A DNA stretch of 64,000 bases. Origin: Turbatrix aceti. Lineage: Eukaryota > Nematoda > Chromadorea > Rhabditida > Panagrolaimidae. Each line of letters begins with the position of its first letter. The stretch's first letter is position 1. Made by a program: the position numbers and the translations under genes. The stretch is from positions 5,403,246 to 5,467,245 of the forward strand of contig OZ017770.1 in assembly GCA_963969345.1 (NCBI GenBank), read 5' to 3'. Positions 35,425 to 46,556 of this stretch are shown here, piece after piece. The notes below the pieces were generated by a model. The model saw only the letters and a program-made list of their open reading frames with translations. It was not told where the DNA came from and searched no databases.

Positions 35425-35958
35425 ATGAAGTTTTTCGCTGAAGCCACTTGTGTGTTGCTCCTGACGGCTCTTTGCTTTTCGTCCGCCCAGAATCCCATTG
35501 CTAGTAAGTTTTTTTCTTCCTTTTCTCACCTCCTAATATTTCAAAAAAATTCATGTTCGTGGTTACTGTTAAACGCTGAAAATCAGCCAGTCTGCAGGAA
35601 AAAATATAGCCACAAAATGGCGTGACAATTTTTGTCTCATAAAATAGTCAACATGATTTCTGGCATACCAAATGGAAAAATAAAAACCTCATTTATAGAC
35701 TCTCCAAAAGGTGCGTCAGAAGACGTAGAAGCAGCGGCCGCCTTTTACTATGGCGCACAAAATGAAGTCCTTAGCAAGGTTCAAGATAAACTTGCAAACA
35801 CACTCGAAATGCTTCAAGAATACCAAGCAGGTTGGTACCCAGACACGCGCTTGACCGAACAGATTGACTCATAATTCTTTTTTTTTGCAGGAATGCCGCT
35901 GAAGCTGGCCCAAAAGCGCCGCAACAAGTTCGAATTCATCCGATTCGGCCGCCGTTAG
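35425..35958 (+). CDS. flp-12: FMRFamide-like neuropeptide precursor FLP-12
   Basis: Neuropeptide precursor of 92 aa. Exons 35425-35503, 35699-35830 and 35891-35958 join in phase. The signal peptide is FFAEATCVLLLTALCFSSAQ. The propeptide spacer is acidic and helical (EVLSKVQDKLANTLEMLQEY). A single peptide sits at the end: KR, RNKFEFIRFG, RR, stop. It gives RNKFEFIRF-amide, the known FLP-12 peptide. It is released by cleavage at KR upstream and RR downstream. The peptide end FIRFG and the position right after flp-8 suggest an old tandem relationship between the two genes. Confidence 0.95.
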
Positions 35959-36597
35959 ACAGTAACCGTACTGTAAAAAAAAGAAGAGCAAACTAAAGCG
36001 TTGAACACCAATCGCCTATTCTGTTGTCTAAACATCATCTCTCTCATCTCGCCAAAAAAAAGATAAATTTCAACTTTTTCCTGTCTATGTGTACGTTGTT
36101 GTACGCCCCAGTGATCTTCTTTTCCCTACCCCAAGTTAAACTCACTGAAACTTCTTTCCCCTATGTTGTAATGTCGTAGGTATTACAAACAGAACGAAAC
36201 AAACCTATGCCGAGCGCAAAATAAAGTGTTGAAAACAAAAAAAAATTGTCTGTACACACGAGTTTGATTCCGGGAATCAAAAATTCCAAAAAAAGACACG
36301 GCACTTTTATTAAGCAGACGCCATCACAGTGGCATCCGGTGACTCCGACGGAAGTAGCATCCGGATGATCAGACAATGAGAAAATTACAAGACAAGTAAA
36401 AGTGACGACCACATAGCCTTTATACTTCTACAAATAAAGTTACAAAGCTGCAAAATACACGCCAACTATTTGTATCACAGTTCAAACCCGCGATAATACT
36501 TAACTTGATAAACAATGGAGCCGCGTTTCGTGATTAATGGCGTACTGGGCTGCGATGGCTACTCAAGATGGCATGCTTGGCGCGCTGGGTGGGCTGC
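35959..36597. other. Intergenic region between convergent flp-12 and lunapark genes
   Basis: Contains the flp-12 3' UTR, with an AATAAA-like string near 36220, and AT-rich spacer. No further gene is seen. Confidence 0.4.
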
Positions 36598-37671
36598 TCA
36601 CCGCTTCGTGGACGCGAGTTCCGAGGAAATCGATGTGCTCGACGACGACTGTTTAGGCTATAAAAACACAAGAAATGTTGCTGACGCGGGCTCAGCTCAC
36701 CTCAGGCGGCTCATCATCTTCATCATCAGTCGGCGTAGTCGGCTCGAGGGACAGTTTCTTTGGTGATTCTCCCGAAGACAGCTTCTTGGGTGTGCTATCT
36801 GCATAGGAAGGCTGAGAGGCACGCAGGTGATGAGACGGATTCAGTTCGTCGCAGCGGTAGCATCGAAAAGTGAGTCTAGAATATTCATCCGGAAGCGCCA
36901 GCCCGTTGTGGGACTTGCAGTTGCGACAGATCAAAGCGTAGCTAAAAACAAAGAATAGCCAACCATCCTAATTCCCTGCGGGATATAAAAATACCGATTG
37001 TAAGGGCCATCACCGATCATGTAATCGATCAGCTTGTCGATGGGTGTGTTGGAGGCGTACGGACGGATCGGACCGAGTCTTTTGGGCGTTTCTTGAAGCA
37101 GCGACATTTCTTTGGCAGATTTTGGCACGGCACCGGGGTCATTTGGCGGAAGTGTATTGGGTTTTGCTGGCACGTTCGGTGGCGGAGGTTGGTTTGGAGG
37201 TGTGTTAGATTTGTTGCTCGGTGATGATTTGTTGGCAGTCTCATCAAAGTCATCGAGATCGTCAGGAGCGCCATACTTTCGTATAATTTCTCTGGCAATT
37301 TTGTAGCTCTTGGTCTCCTTGACTTCGTCGATGAGTTCAGCTTTACGCTTGACAAGAGTTGCACGGCAACGCAGCTTTCGCTTTTTGAAAAAAACGTAGA
37401 TGGAATTCAGGAGACGTCGTGAAAACAGGGCAATGCAAATGGCACTCAGGACACTCAGAATACCAATTAATGGTAGTTTTGCGGGATAGAGTAGATAAAG
37501 TTTGAAAGCAACAGCAGTGGTAAGTAAAACGACGGATAGAGCACTGCTAGAAACAATAAATGATTCCTGCTGAACTAGTGCATCAAGGGCCAAATCAATC
37601 GCATATATCTGAGCCGTGATGTCTTCTAACTCATCGTTTACTTCTGGGCGACGAGCAAAGATGTTACCCAT
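36598..37671 (-). CDS. lnp-1: Lunapark, ER three-way-junction protein
   Basis: Lunapark stabilises three-way junctions of the tubular ER. Exons 36995-37671, 36701-36941 and 36598-36657 join in phase, giving 325 aa. The N-terminal start MGNIFARR carries a Gly2 suited to myristoylation. A coiled segment is followed by two membrane segments (residues about 40-62 and 66-90) separated by a very short turn, then a second coiled coil with many Lys/Arg. A Pro-rich linker precedes the C-terminal zinc finger, which is split by intron 1: CRNCKSHNG ... FRCYRCDELNP (four Cys). The finger is the lunapark hallmark. The tail is Ser/Asp-rich and probably phosphorylated. A CTTTAG acceptor touches the ATG, so the 5' leader is cis- or trans-spliced. 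Confidence 0.94.
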
Positions 37672-38265
37672 CTAAAGCAAAACACGAATCAGCGTTCAAA
37701 AACGACGCAAGGCACACACAAACACGCAAACACCTTGCTCAAAAACAAACGACTCGAACATCAACGTGTAAGCAAAAATCGCTGTAGGAGCATCAAATTA
37801 ATGCATTGTCGGCATGTGTCATCGACAATTGTCACCTATTTACATCGTATGCAGAAAATTGACAAACGGAACGTCGACCAATTCTTATCATATGTTTTCA
37901 GTTTGAAAAAAATGTTTTTGCAAAATATTAGCTGAAAAGTGGAATTGCGTCAACTTGCTAACTTAACTGTCGGATTTATTTGCAGTTAACGACAACATCA
38001 ATGGCAACAACAATATTTGGGTTGACGCGAATTAGTAGGCTTGGAAGTCGTCAAGGCACTGTGATGTAAAAATCAACAACGAAAAGCACCAACACGTGAA
38101 TTTTGGTGGTTAGTATCAAAAATGGTGAGTGTTTGAGAATAGTGGTAGTCTGGAAAAAAGGGTGTGGAGAATCATTGCAGAATAATGTTGTCAAAGCTTG
38201 ATGAGTTTCCCAATTGTTGATGTTACCGCTTGTGTTGTAGATGTTGGCAACGGAATGATCCAACC

Positions 38266-39368
38266 TCAGTACTGAGCTTGGTACCGGTTAGCAGCAACAG
38301 CGGCTGCCGGTGCGGCCTGTGGTCGAGGGATGTTGGCAGGGGACTGCGTGTAGTCGTATCCAGCACCTGAAAATCAATTCCCTTAAGCATAAACACCGTC
38401 ATCCAGCCATCTAGCGTACCGTAAGCAGGGCCCGAAGTTCCGTTGGGAGGTGCAGTAGCGTAGAAGTTGGCCTGGTTGTTGTACCACTCGCCCCAAGCAG
38501 CAGCGCCATTGGCAGCGTATGGAATACCTGTCACCTGACCCCAGTTTTGACCATACCATTGAGCGGCGTTCTGAATGCCGATAGCACCGTTGCGGATGCC
38601 ATTGGGATAGACCCCGCGAAGCGACGGCATGGAACGTACGAAGGGCGTCAGACGCTTGTTCTGCGGAACGGCCTTCTTGACATCGCACTCGCGAGAGCCG
38701 AAAGTTTGACGAGAAACAGCCGAAGCGCGATCGACAGATTCTTCGTCTTCGAAGACGATGAAGGCAAAGTTGCGGCGCACCTTGGTCATCTTGTCAAACG
38801 GCCATTCGATGTCCTCGACAACGCCGTACTGCTCAAAGTAACGACGAAGCTCGTCTTCTGCAACATAAAACATCACCAAAGCCCCAGAAAGCAAGCGAAC
38901 TGTAACTAACCTGGATAGTCGGCTGGGAGACCACCCACGAAAACCTTCTTGTTTTCACGAGATTTTGCAGGCTTAACCTCGACGGTTTTGTTTTTAATGG
39001 TTTGTTCCCGCTGTTTGAGGGCAGCGTTGCAAGCTTCGGTGGTGACAAACTCAACAAATGCGAAACCACGAGAACGACCGGTGGTGCGATCGAACTTGAC
39101 TTGAGCTTGGGTCACCTCGCCGAACGACGAAAAATGTTGTTGGAGGTCGTCGTTCGTGACATCGTAAGCGATGCCTCCCACAAAAATTTTGCTAAAATTT
39201 CGATTATGAAGCATTGATATTTATTTAAAAGTAAGTAAATTACCGGTCTTCGTTTCCTTTGCGGTGGACGTGCTCATTTTCAGAGTTCGGGGACCCAGTT
39301 TTCACGTTGTTTGACTCGTCGGCAGTGTTTTCAGCGGCAATTTGTTGGTTGCTATCTTGCGAGCTCAT
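38266..39368 (-). CDS. sqd-1: hnRNP A/B-type RNA-binding protein (Squid / AUF1-like)
   Basis: RNA-binding protein with two RRM domains, likely nuclear and involved in mRNA processing or localisation. Exons 39244-39368, 38911-39191, 38420-38857 and 38266-38366 join in phase, giving 314 aa. RRM1 spans KIFVGGIAYDV (RNP2) to RSRGFAFVEF (RNP1). RRM2 spans KVFVGGLPADYP (RNP2) to VRRNFAFIVFEDEES (RNP1), with IEWPFDKMTK and RECDVKKAVPQNK between and after, a signature of the Sqd/AUF1/CBF-A group. The C-terminus is Gly/Ala/Tyr-rich (NAAQWYGQNWGQVTG, YNNQANFYATAPP), low-complexity. Retention of the last intron would replace the final 33 residues with another tail of similar length, so an alternative end is possible. 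Confidence 0.92.
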
Positions 39369-40278
39369 TATAGTTAGAGATGTTACAAAAGTCCGTTACA
39401 AAATGGAGTAATGTAATTCTTACAAAAAATTTACTGTATAGTGTTTACCGTTAAATAAAAGGATGACACACTTATACAAAAGCTGCTATCTAGAATTACA
39501 AAAAACCCTGAAAATTGATTTTAGGATAATATATGGCAGTCAAAAAATATTCGCGTGCGGCGTTAAAAAAAAGTGGAATGGGGGTTAAATGCTGAAAGAG
39601 AACGGGAATCCGCGTTTTATCCGCATGTGTACGCCTTATTACAACAAGCATCTCTCGCAAGCTAATAAACGGTTTAGTCCTGAAAAAAATATGAAGTTCA
39701 ATCTCGCGTTGGGACCTTTCCTATGAGATTGCTAACACTGTGCGGTCGAATTGTTGTTATACTGCGAGCGTTGCAATAACGAGTGCTCGTACCAGGCGTT
39801 CTCGTGGCTGTCGTTGGTGTGCGCTCGTTTCACTTGGATGCACGCTTTGTCCGGATACATGGTGTGTGCTGGTCCCCCACCGAACTGCCGTTTCTTGCTG
39901 TTCTTCCGACAAAAAATCGCCCGACCAGTGAGGACGAACGTCAAATTGGAGAGAGATTGAAAAAGGGGTTTGAGCTAGCAACTGCATAGACAATGTAGAA
40001 GCTAAGGTAAAGGTCAGTCAGTCACATCAACTCAAAAGGGGGTGGTTGCAAGCAGAGCAATAAAAAATCCATCGTAAGAAAAATATTTTTCTTGCTTGTA
40101 TGTTGCTTGTATTGCCCTTGAACACCGTTCAATAACTCATCTGTGGGCGGTCAAAACATTAGCACAATAATTTTTACTTCAAAGAAACAGGAACAACAAC
40201 AAAAATAACAACCTGTATGAACAACGAAACAAAAAATCTTGTGCAACGAAGAGAATGCACGGTGCCAAAAACAAGGGG
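39369..40278. other. Intergenic region with a GC-richer open block
   Basis: Contains the promoter of the Sqd-like gene and the 3' side of the pseudouridine synthase gene. Bases 39720-39990 are GC-richer and open in four frames at once, two on each strand, with no recognisable protein. It could be a structured RNA or an old repeat. Confidence 0.35.
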
Positions 40279-41342
40279 CTATGGCATCTCATCCCACGAA
40301 TGCGAGACAGCAGGGACCGGGTGGAGAAACATCCGATCGTCGTAAACGACATCAACTAAAAAAAGTCCGTTTGGCGGGGCCGCTTTTAGTTTGAAGGCGA
40401 AAAAATGTTTGGGGTCTGGTCGAGTAAGCATCCAGCGAACATCGTCCATCGATATCTGTCTGTTCGCATACGCAACAATGACTGCTAACATTCTACGGAT
40501 CTAAAAAAAAAGCATAACTAAGCCTTACAGTAAGCAGTCGAATCGATAATGTTACCTGTTCCCGAACAAAAGATCGCGAAATGACCGTGATGTTGTACGC
40601 AGTGTGATTTGTCAACGGGACTCGATATCCATCACCGAGGGAGATACCGACATGCCGAAGCGTTCGTATCGTTGATGGCGGTTCTTCGCGCTCTCGCTCT
40701 CGTCTTGGAAGTTTGAAAAAAGTTGCAACATTGTGCTCGCCTTCGAGCATCCGACAAACTTCAGCGGCCCGGTAAACATCAAATCTGGGATGAAGTCGCC
40801 AAGCGTAACGACGTTCGGTCAGGCTCTCATAATCAGGGATATCGAAAAAGGCTTCTTCCGTGAGTGGAACGAGGAGGCGATAAACATAGCGCCTGAAAAT
40901 CATCCATATTCATGACAAAGGGATTAAAGACAACAAACCTGTAACTGGCGTGTTTCCGCGCACAAAAACCAGGATCAACAGAGTGAACGTCCAACAGCTG
41001 AATGGCACCCGGCTCCACCATCTCCAGCAAGTTGTTCATTTTTGACAAAAACTGTGTTTTTCGGTTACGCGTCTGATCTATAGCCATGCCAGGAGAAGTG
41101 GGAGCATGCAGCAAGAGCGAAGTTCGCATTGCGTGAACACCGGAATCGGTTCTCGAAGAAGGAGCAAGCGAAATGGTTTGATCGGGTGCGTTCTTGTCAA
41201 TCGTCAGGTTCAGGCATTTATGAAGCGTATCAACAATGCCATAGCCTGTAGTGCTTTTTGCCATTTCGGGAAATCGAGATCCATCGTAGCGAAGCCACAA
41301 CAGATAGCGCCGATACAGCCCGTTAGATGTTGCGATATTCAT
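40279..41342 (-). CDS. tRNA pseudouridine synthase-like (PUSL1 / TruA family)
   Basis: TruA-family pseudouridine synthase that isomerises uridine in tRNA. Exons 40939-41342, 40556-40892 and 40279-40500 join in phase, giving 320 aa. The start MNIATSNGLYRRYLLWLRYDG was chosen because it is the first ATG in frame. The catalytic Asp lies in SSRTDSGVHAMR. CARKHASYR followed by RRYVYRLLVPL and the C-terminal EQIRRMLAVIVAYANRQI (motif III, binding) are all present. GLFLVDVVYD is the usual end of PUSL1 proteins. The leader between 41343 and 41441 holds a near-perfect 20-bp tandem repeat and an open frame without ATG. A mitochondrial location is possible but not shown. Confidence 0.9.
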
Positions 41343-41668
41343 TCTGTGTGCAATGCCTTGCGCGCAGACAATGCCTTGCGCACAGACAGAGTGAGTCAAT
41401 GCAAAAAACAGAATAGCAAAAGACCGTGGTGAAAAGGTCACGGAGTATGCGCATTATGTGCCCTGAGAGTTTTTGTTCTTTGACACGACCGCGTGCGCTC
41501 GTGTTTTCTCGGAGCGAATTAGGCTTCGCTAGTTTTGCCTTTCAAGCAGTTTTTGGAGTCTTGTGTTTTTTTTAGGTATTGGAATGTTTTTTTGCCAGAT
41601 TCCGTCTATAGGCTTATTTTTTTTTGTTCTGCTTTACGTCGTAACTTTTATGACTTGCTTTTTAGAAC

Positions 41669-42990
41669 ATGGCTGACGACAACAAGAGCACCGAACTCGA
41701 AGCCCTGAGCGACAACGTTGTGAACAAGTACATCTCTGCCGGTAAGGTTGTCAACGATGTTCTCAAAGTAAGTTCATTCTTATCACTCGTTTGGCTGTAT
41801 AATGCATGGATATGGTTTAGCAACTAATTGAAAAGGCTACGACGGGAAACACGACTGCCGGAGACCTTTGTGCACTGGGTGACGAACTGCTGACGAAGGC
41901 TTTGGCCAACCAGTTCAAGAATAACAAATCACTGACTAAAGGCATAGCCATGCCCACCTGCGTATCTGTCAACAATGTTGTCTGTCACTTCTCGCCTCTC
42001 CCGAGTCGTGAGCCAGTGCCTCTCAAGGAAGGACAAATCGTGAAAATCGATCTTGGCGCTCACATTGATGGGTACATGGCGTGCGCTGCTCACACCGTTG
42101 TTGTTGGAAGAAAGGTGCGGTGCTCGCACAATTCTTTTGTGTTTTTTATCACGTGGTTTTATAGCCAGATGAGAAGGCCGCGAAGGTTGTGCTTGCTGCT
42201 GCAAACGCTCTGGAGTGCGCAGTCAGATCTCTTTTCCCCAGCAAAGAAAAGACTAACATCGATGTGTCAAACGTCATTACCGAGGTCGGTAACGTATACG
42301 GAGCCATACCGGTTGAGAACATGATCTCTCATCAAGTTGGCCGATTTGATCACGACGCGGGAAAACAGATAATCCAGAACCTCACAAACAATGAACAATT
42401 GACGGGTTCTCTTGACAAAGCAACATTCAAGAACGACGAAGTCTACGTTATCGAAATTTTTATGTCGACCGGAGACGGCAAAGCCAAGCGCAGCGATGAA
42501 CGAGTCACTGTTTACCGGCAGGATGACGACGTAACCTATCAACTCAAAATGAAGCATTCTCGAACGTTCTTCTCGGATGTCGTTCAGAAGGCCAACAAGA
42601 TGCCTTTCTCCATCCGCAGCTATCCCAATGAAGCCCAGGCAAAGGTTGCTGTCACCGAATGTGAATCTCATGGGCTCCTTAATGCCTACCCGGTTTGTTT
42701 GCCTGCTTTCATGCCTTCAAAGTAATTCATTACCTCTATCGATTTAGATTCTCGTTGCAAAACCCGATGATCTGATTTCTCACTTCAAGGCTACCGTGCT
42801 CCTGACTCCCGCTGGCATCCTCAAGGTTGCAGGTTTGCCGTTAGACACGGAGAACTACAAGTCTACCGTTGAACTTCCTGCTGCTCTGAAGACCTTAGCC
42901 AACGAGTCTCTGAAAGTCAAGAAGCAGAAGAAGAAGGCCGCTGACAATAGCGAGAAGCCCCCGGCTGGTGACGGTAAAGAGAAAGCATGA
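41669..42990 (+). CDS. Proliferation-associated 2G4 / EBP1 homologue
   Basis: EBP1/PA2G4 protein: a methionine aminopeptidase fold without activity that associates with ribosomes and RNA. Exons 41669-41767, 41821-42114, 42165-42692 and 42748-42990 join in phase, giving 387 aa (human 394). Family motifs: NKYISAGKVVNDVL, GIAMPTCVSVNNVVCHFSPL, IVKIDLGAHIDGYMA, then MISHQVGRFDHDAGK and MPFSIRSYPNEAQAKVAVTE. The C-terminal Lys-rich tail (KVKKQKKKAADNSEK) is the usual nucleolar/RNA-binding tail. An acceptor-like TTTTTTTTAG lies about 95 bp upstream and TTTTTAG 4 bp before the ATG, so the message is probably spliced or trans-spliced at the 5' end. Confidence 0.95.
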
Positions 42991-43163
42991 TTTATGTTCA
43001 TGGTATACACGTTTACGGAATATGGTGTGGTGATCTTTTTGAAAGTATCCCCGTTTTCGTGTTTGTTTTTTTGTTGTTCCTGTTTTTTGGTATATTTTAA
43101 ATTCAAAGTCCATGTGTGTACCAAAGCAAAGAACAGGGAGGTAAAAAGTGGGAGAAGAACAGT

Positions 43164-43942
43164 TTAGGATGCAGTTGTTGCCTCCGACTTGACTCTTCTC
43201 TTGCGACGATACTGCGAATGCGACGAAGGTACCAACAGGCCTGTTTCCCGATATCTGGTTATTATCTTGGATACGCAGCCGTGGGAGATGCATAACTGTT
43301 TGGATATGGCGTTGACTTTCATGCCGGCTTGAAAGAGCTGGATGATCCGGTAGCGCTCGTTCATGCACAGTGGTCGTCCCGGGCAGTACGGTCGGCCGTA
43401 TAGATTTGTGCCGCGTCCTGGAATTGTTCAAAATGGAATCGTAAACGAAATTCCAAAAATGAGAAAGAGTATGTTACCTTTGTCGAGAGTGTTGGCAGGC
43501 TTTCTTCGTACCCTCTGTTTTTTCTTCTGCATCATTGTTTGGGAATCCAGGGTGTTGTTTGAGTTCGTCGAAGATGACGACACTGAACAGGGATTGTTTT
43601 CATCGAAATCGGATTTGATGGCGACGTAGGAAGACGGGTAGCCGAAGGGCGGACTGCTCCGGACCGATGACGATGATGCAAAGACACAACAGGGCCTGTT
43701 TTGCCGAATCGGTACCTCGTCACCCTGAAAACCCAATCGTGACACTGACCAGATCGGACGGCACAACAGACCTTGAGCCAAGCATAGAAGTCTCGTTCCA
43801 ACGTTGCAGGAGTCGAGATATCGATGACGCAGTGGCACCATCGCTGCTGGTAGACGGGGGGAGACGGTGCTTCTACCGGCGGTGGCAGCGCTGGCAAGGC
43901 GGCTAGTAGTGGATCATAGCTGGTCCAACAATTGTTGTTCAT
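43164..43942 (-). CDS. NPAX-type transcription factor: N-terminal paired subdomain only
   Basis: Exons 43772-43942, 43478-43724 and 43164-43417 join in phase, giving 223 aa. The paired-domain N-terminal (PAI) half covers residues about 140-200: hairpin RGTNLYGRPYCPGRPL, then ERYRIIQLFQAGMKVNAISK and QLCISHGCVSKIITRYRETG, matching the SHGCVSKIL-RYYETG signature of Pax proteins. There is no C-terminal RED half, octapeptide or homeodomain. The protein ends about 20 residues later after a basic, nuclear-localisation-like YRRKRRVK. This is the NPAX layout known in C. elegans. The N-terminal part is Ser/Pro-rich. The start at 43942 (MNNNCWTSYDP) is uncertain and an upstream exon is possible. Confidence 0.85.
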
Positions 43943-44855
43943 GAATACTCCGATAAGAGAAAGTGACAAAAAACCGCCAGATGTATACCAGTGTCGATTG
44001 AGAAAGTGAAAGTGAACTGTGATTGCTTCTACGTAGAGGGCGGCTCGGCCCACTTTCTGGACGTGAGATGCATTAACGTTCGCTGCAGACAGACACTTTT
44101 CATGGCCAAAAATGTGGAAAACACGAATGCTGACATGCAGTTTGTGCATTTGCCTTATTTCGATTGCCCTTAGGCAAAATCGCCCGCGGGTGTCGACATA
44201 ATGTGGAATCCGCTGAGATGAACAAGTTGTAGCTGTCATTCCAAACCGGCGCTGCTGCTTCCAGATGCGCAAGGAGAAGGGAATGAAAAGTTGGGCAGTT
44301 GAGTTGTCTGTCAAATACGATGAATGGCCGTACGCATCTGAAAAATATTTTTTTGGGTAGATTTGCGAAATTTTCAGAACTGCTTCTGGAAAGTGTAGTG
44401 TGGTTGTCTTCATAGTGAAAGTTGAAAATACGCTTAAGCACAATTCTTAGGTCAGCTCTACAAAGAGAACATTTTCTATTTCCTATTGCAAAACCGGTCT
44501 CCTCCAACCTTGAGCTGCGGATGATCATGAGATGCTGCTTTGTTAGATATCCCGTTTTTTATTGTTGTTGTGCGATGATATCCCCTATTTTCTATTACAC
44601 CATATAAAAAATTGGTTTATTTGTAACAAATCACGTCACAAAACAACATTTGCGGTTACAGATAATGTTGCTGCAATAACTTGCAGGTAACAATGGACGC
44701 TTTTCTAAGCGATGAGTTCGAATTACAAAAATGGAGGCCAAAATAGGGTTGCACGGCTTGACATTGCTCATAACGATTTCCAATATACAAACATGGATGA
44801 TGATGACTTAGGCAGAAGAATGATTTGCGATTTCGGAAGGATCGAAAAAGCCCAT

Positions 44856-45511
44856 CTATGCCTGGAAGACGTAGCAAGTTTGGTTGTTGCTGCCGTCAAT
44901 GCAGTAGTTGTGAGTGTCGGCGATGAAAGAGAAAGATCCCTGCGAGCACACGACGATGTATTCGCCGCCAAGACGGGCCTTGACTTCGGAGTGGATGGCA
45001 GCCTTGGAGACCGAAGGGTCCTCACTGAGGTTCTAAAATCATACCAAAATAGTACATCAGCCGATCACAATTGAAATCTTACCTTGAGGATGATCTTGCG
45101 GATGGTCTGGTTGTTGCAGAGAGTCTCGCTGCTGACGCCGGATTCGCCACGGACGATCGGGGCGGGGGCCTCACGCTTCTTACGGCCACATCCGCAAGGC
45201 GAGGGAAGGGCAGGCAGCTCAAGAGGAGGAAGAGGAGGAAGGCACGGAGGAGGAATGGTGGGGAGAGGGGGAAGGCAGAGTTGAGGCGGGGGAGGAGGGC
45301 ACGGAAGTGGCGGCGGCGGTGGTGGCGGCGGCGGGGGAGGCGGCGGGCAAGGCGGCGGTGGGGGTCTGAAACCACCAGGTTAGAAATCGAATGGTCAGAA
45401 AAATTAAAAGTTAACTTACGCTCCACATCCGCATCCACCACCAGCGGCGGGGAAGAGGAACGCTGAGGCGAATGGCACGAGAGCCGCGAGGAGAACAATC
45501 TTAGTAAGCAT
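44856..45511 (-). CDS. Ground-like (GRL) secreted hedgehog-related protein
   Basis: Secreted protein of the nematode ground-like family (hedgehog-related), usually made by hypodermis or pharynx. Exons 45420-45511, 45083-45365 and 44856-45032 join in phase, giving 183 aa. Residues 1-17 are a signal peptide (LTKIVLLAALVPFASA). A GGGCGCGA segment and a low-complexity Pro-rich region follow, then a CGCGRKKRE site resembling a furin cleavage site. The C-terminal ground-like domain holds CNNQTIRKIILKNLSEDPSV, AAIHSEVKARLGGEYIVVCS, SFSFIADTHNYC and ends CYVFQA. Cys positions fit the family. The Pro-rich region is strand-asymmetric (G-rich on the plus strand), which makes several misleading open frames. 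I cannot assign a grl number. Confidence 0.88.
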
Positions 45512-45561
45512 GTTCAGTGTGCTGAAAGTACTCTGATTACGGCAAGTCTAAGTTCCTCGGA

Positions 45562-45568
45562 TTATATA
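45562..45568 (-). promoter_or_regulatory. TATA box candidate of the ground-like gene
   Basis: On the minus strand, TATATAA lies about 50 bp upstream of the start codon. Confidence 0.5.
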
Positions 45569-46556
45569 CTGGTCGAAATCATGTGTAAATCCGCGGGGGG
45601 CGGACCGTACGTGAATATCTGCCCAATGTCCGGCGAAGCTAGAGATCTCTTTCTCCTTTGTTTCTTTTTGCTACGCATAATAAAAACAGGTTTGCTTCTA
45701 AGAAAGAATCGCATCCCAATCCCGCCATTCGAGTTTTTACGTTAAAAACTATTTGGCACTATTCGCTGTAACGTCTTAACAGTAACAATGCAATTATCAA
45801 TTGTCCCTCTCTTATTGACCGCTAAACAATTCCAAATACATGATTTACATGGAAATATAAAATTTTTTCTAGAGCGCCATCATCTTTAACTACAATTTTT
45901 CTACTTGAAAAGATCGACAAAAAATAATAAAAAAGCATATCCCCAAAAAGTTATTAAACTCTGAATATTTATTTGAAGTACTGTGCAGCACAGTCAGAAA
46001 CTTGTGAAAATGTTTGTCAACAGATAAAACTTTCCAATGCAGATCAAAAAACGAAAAATCAAGTACTGATTGATGCGTTTCAAAACTCTGTTCAAGGCTG
46101 ATACAAATAAAAAATATTATGCAAGTTTTTGTAATCGGTTTAACCCAATGCGATTTTGTTGACTTCACAACATGGACTTAGGCCAAGTTGCTTTTGTATT
46201 GTTATCTCATGCTTTTGTTTGATCTGCTCTGATAGGCACACTCACTTTCTATTCAATAACCTTTGCATTTGTTCCGCGGCTGAAAAAAAAAATCGTACTC
46301 GACGTACGAAGATTTGCGACATTGCCTACGGCATATTACAGCTCTGCTTATCTCACGAGCATTGCATTCCGGTTTCGTGTCTTGAGCAGCATTAAATTTT
46401 GTTTCAAATTTTCCGAGGCCGCCGTCTGGGATTTTGATCCAGTTTGACATTTATTACGAAAAAAATGTGTAAATGAACCCGTACATTATTGTATCATGAC
46501 AACGACAACGAGGGATAAAAACATTAACAAGGATTTTCGAAGCGATAAAACGCATT
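45569..46556. other. Intergenic region
   Basis: Upstream of the ground-like gene and downstream of the claudin-like gene. AT-rich; only short open frames. Confidence 0.4.

Noticed and set aside
38223..38420. Alternative C-terminal frame of the Sqd-like protein
   Set aside because: It comes from reading through the last intron; the spliced form ends like known Sqd/AUF1 proteins. Alternative use cannot be excluded.
43532..44443. Minus-strand open frame of 303 codons
   Set aside because: It runs through introns and exon frames of the NPAX-type gene; only a part of it is used in frame, and the upstream part has no protein-like features.
45071..45466. Plus-strand Arg/Gly-rich open frame of 131 codons
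   Set aside because: It is the antisense of the Pro-rich region of the ground-like gene; the composition is a by-product of that repeat.
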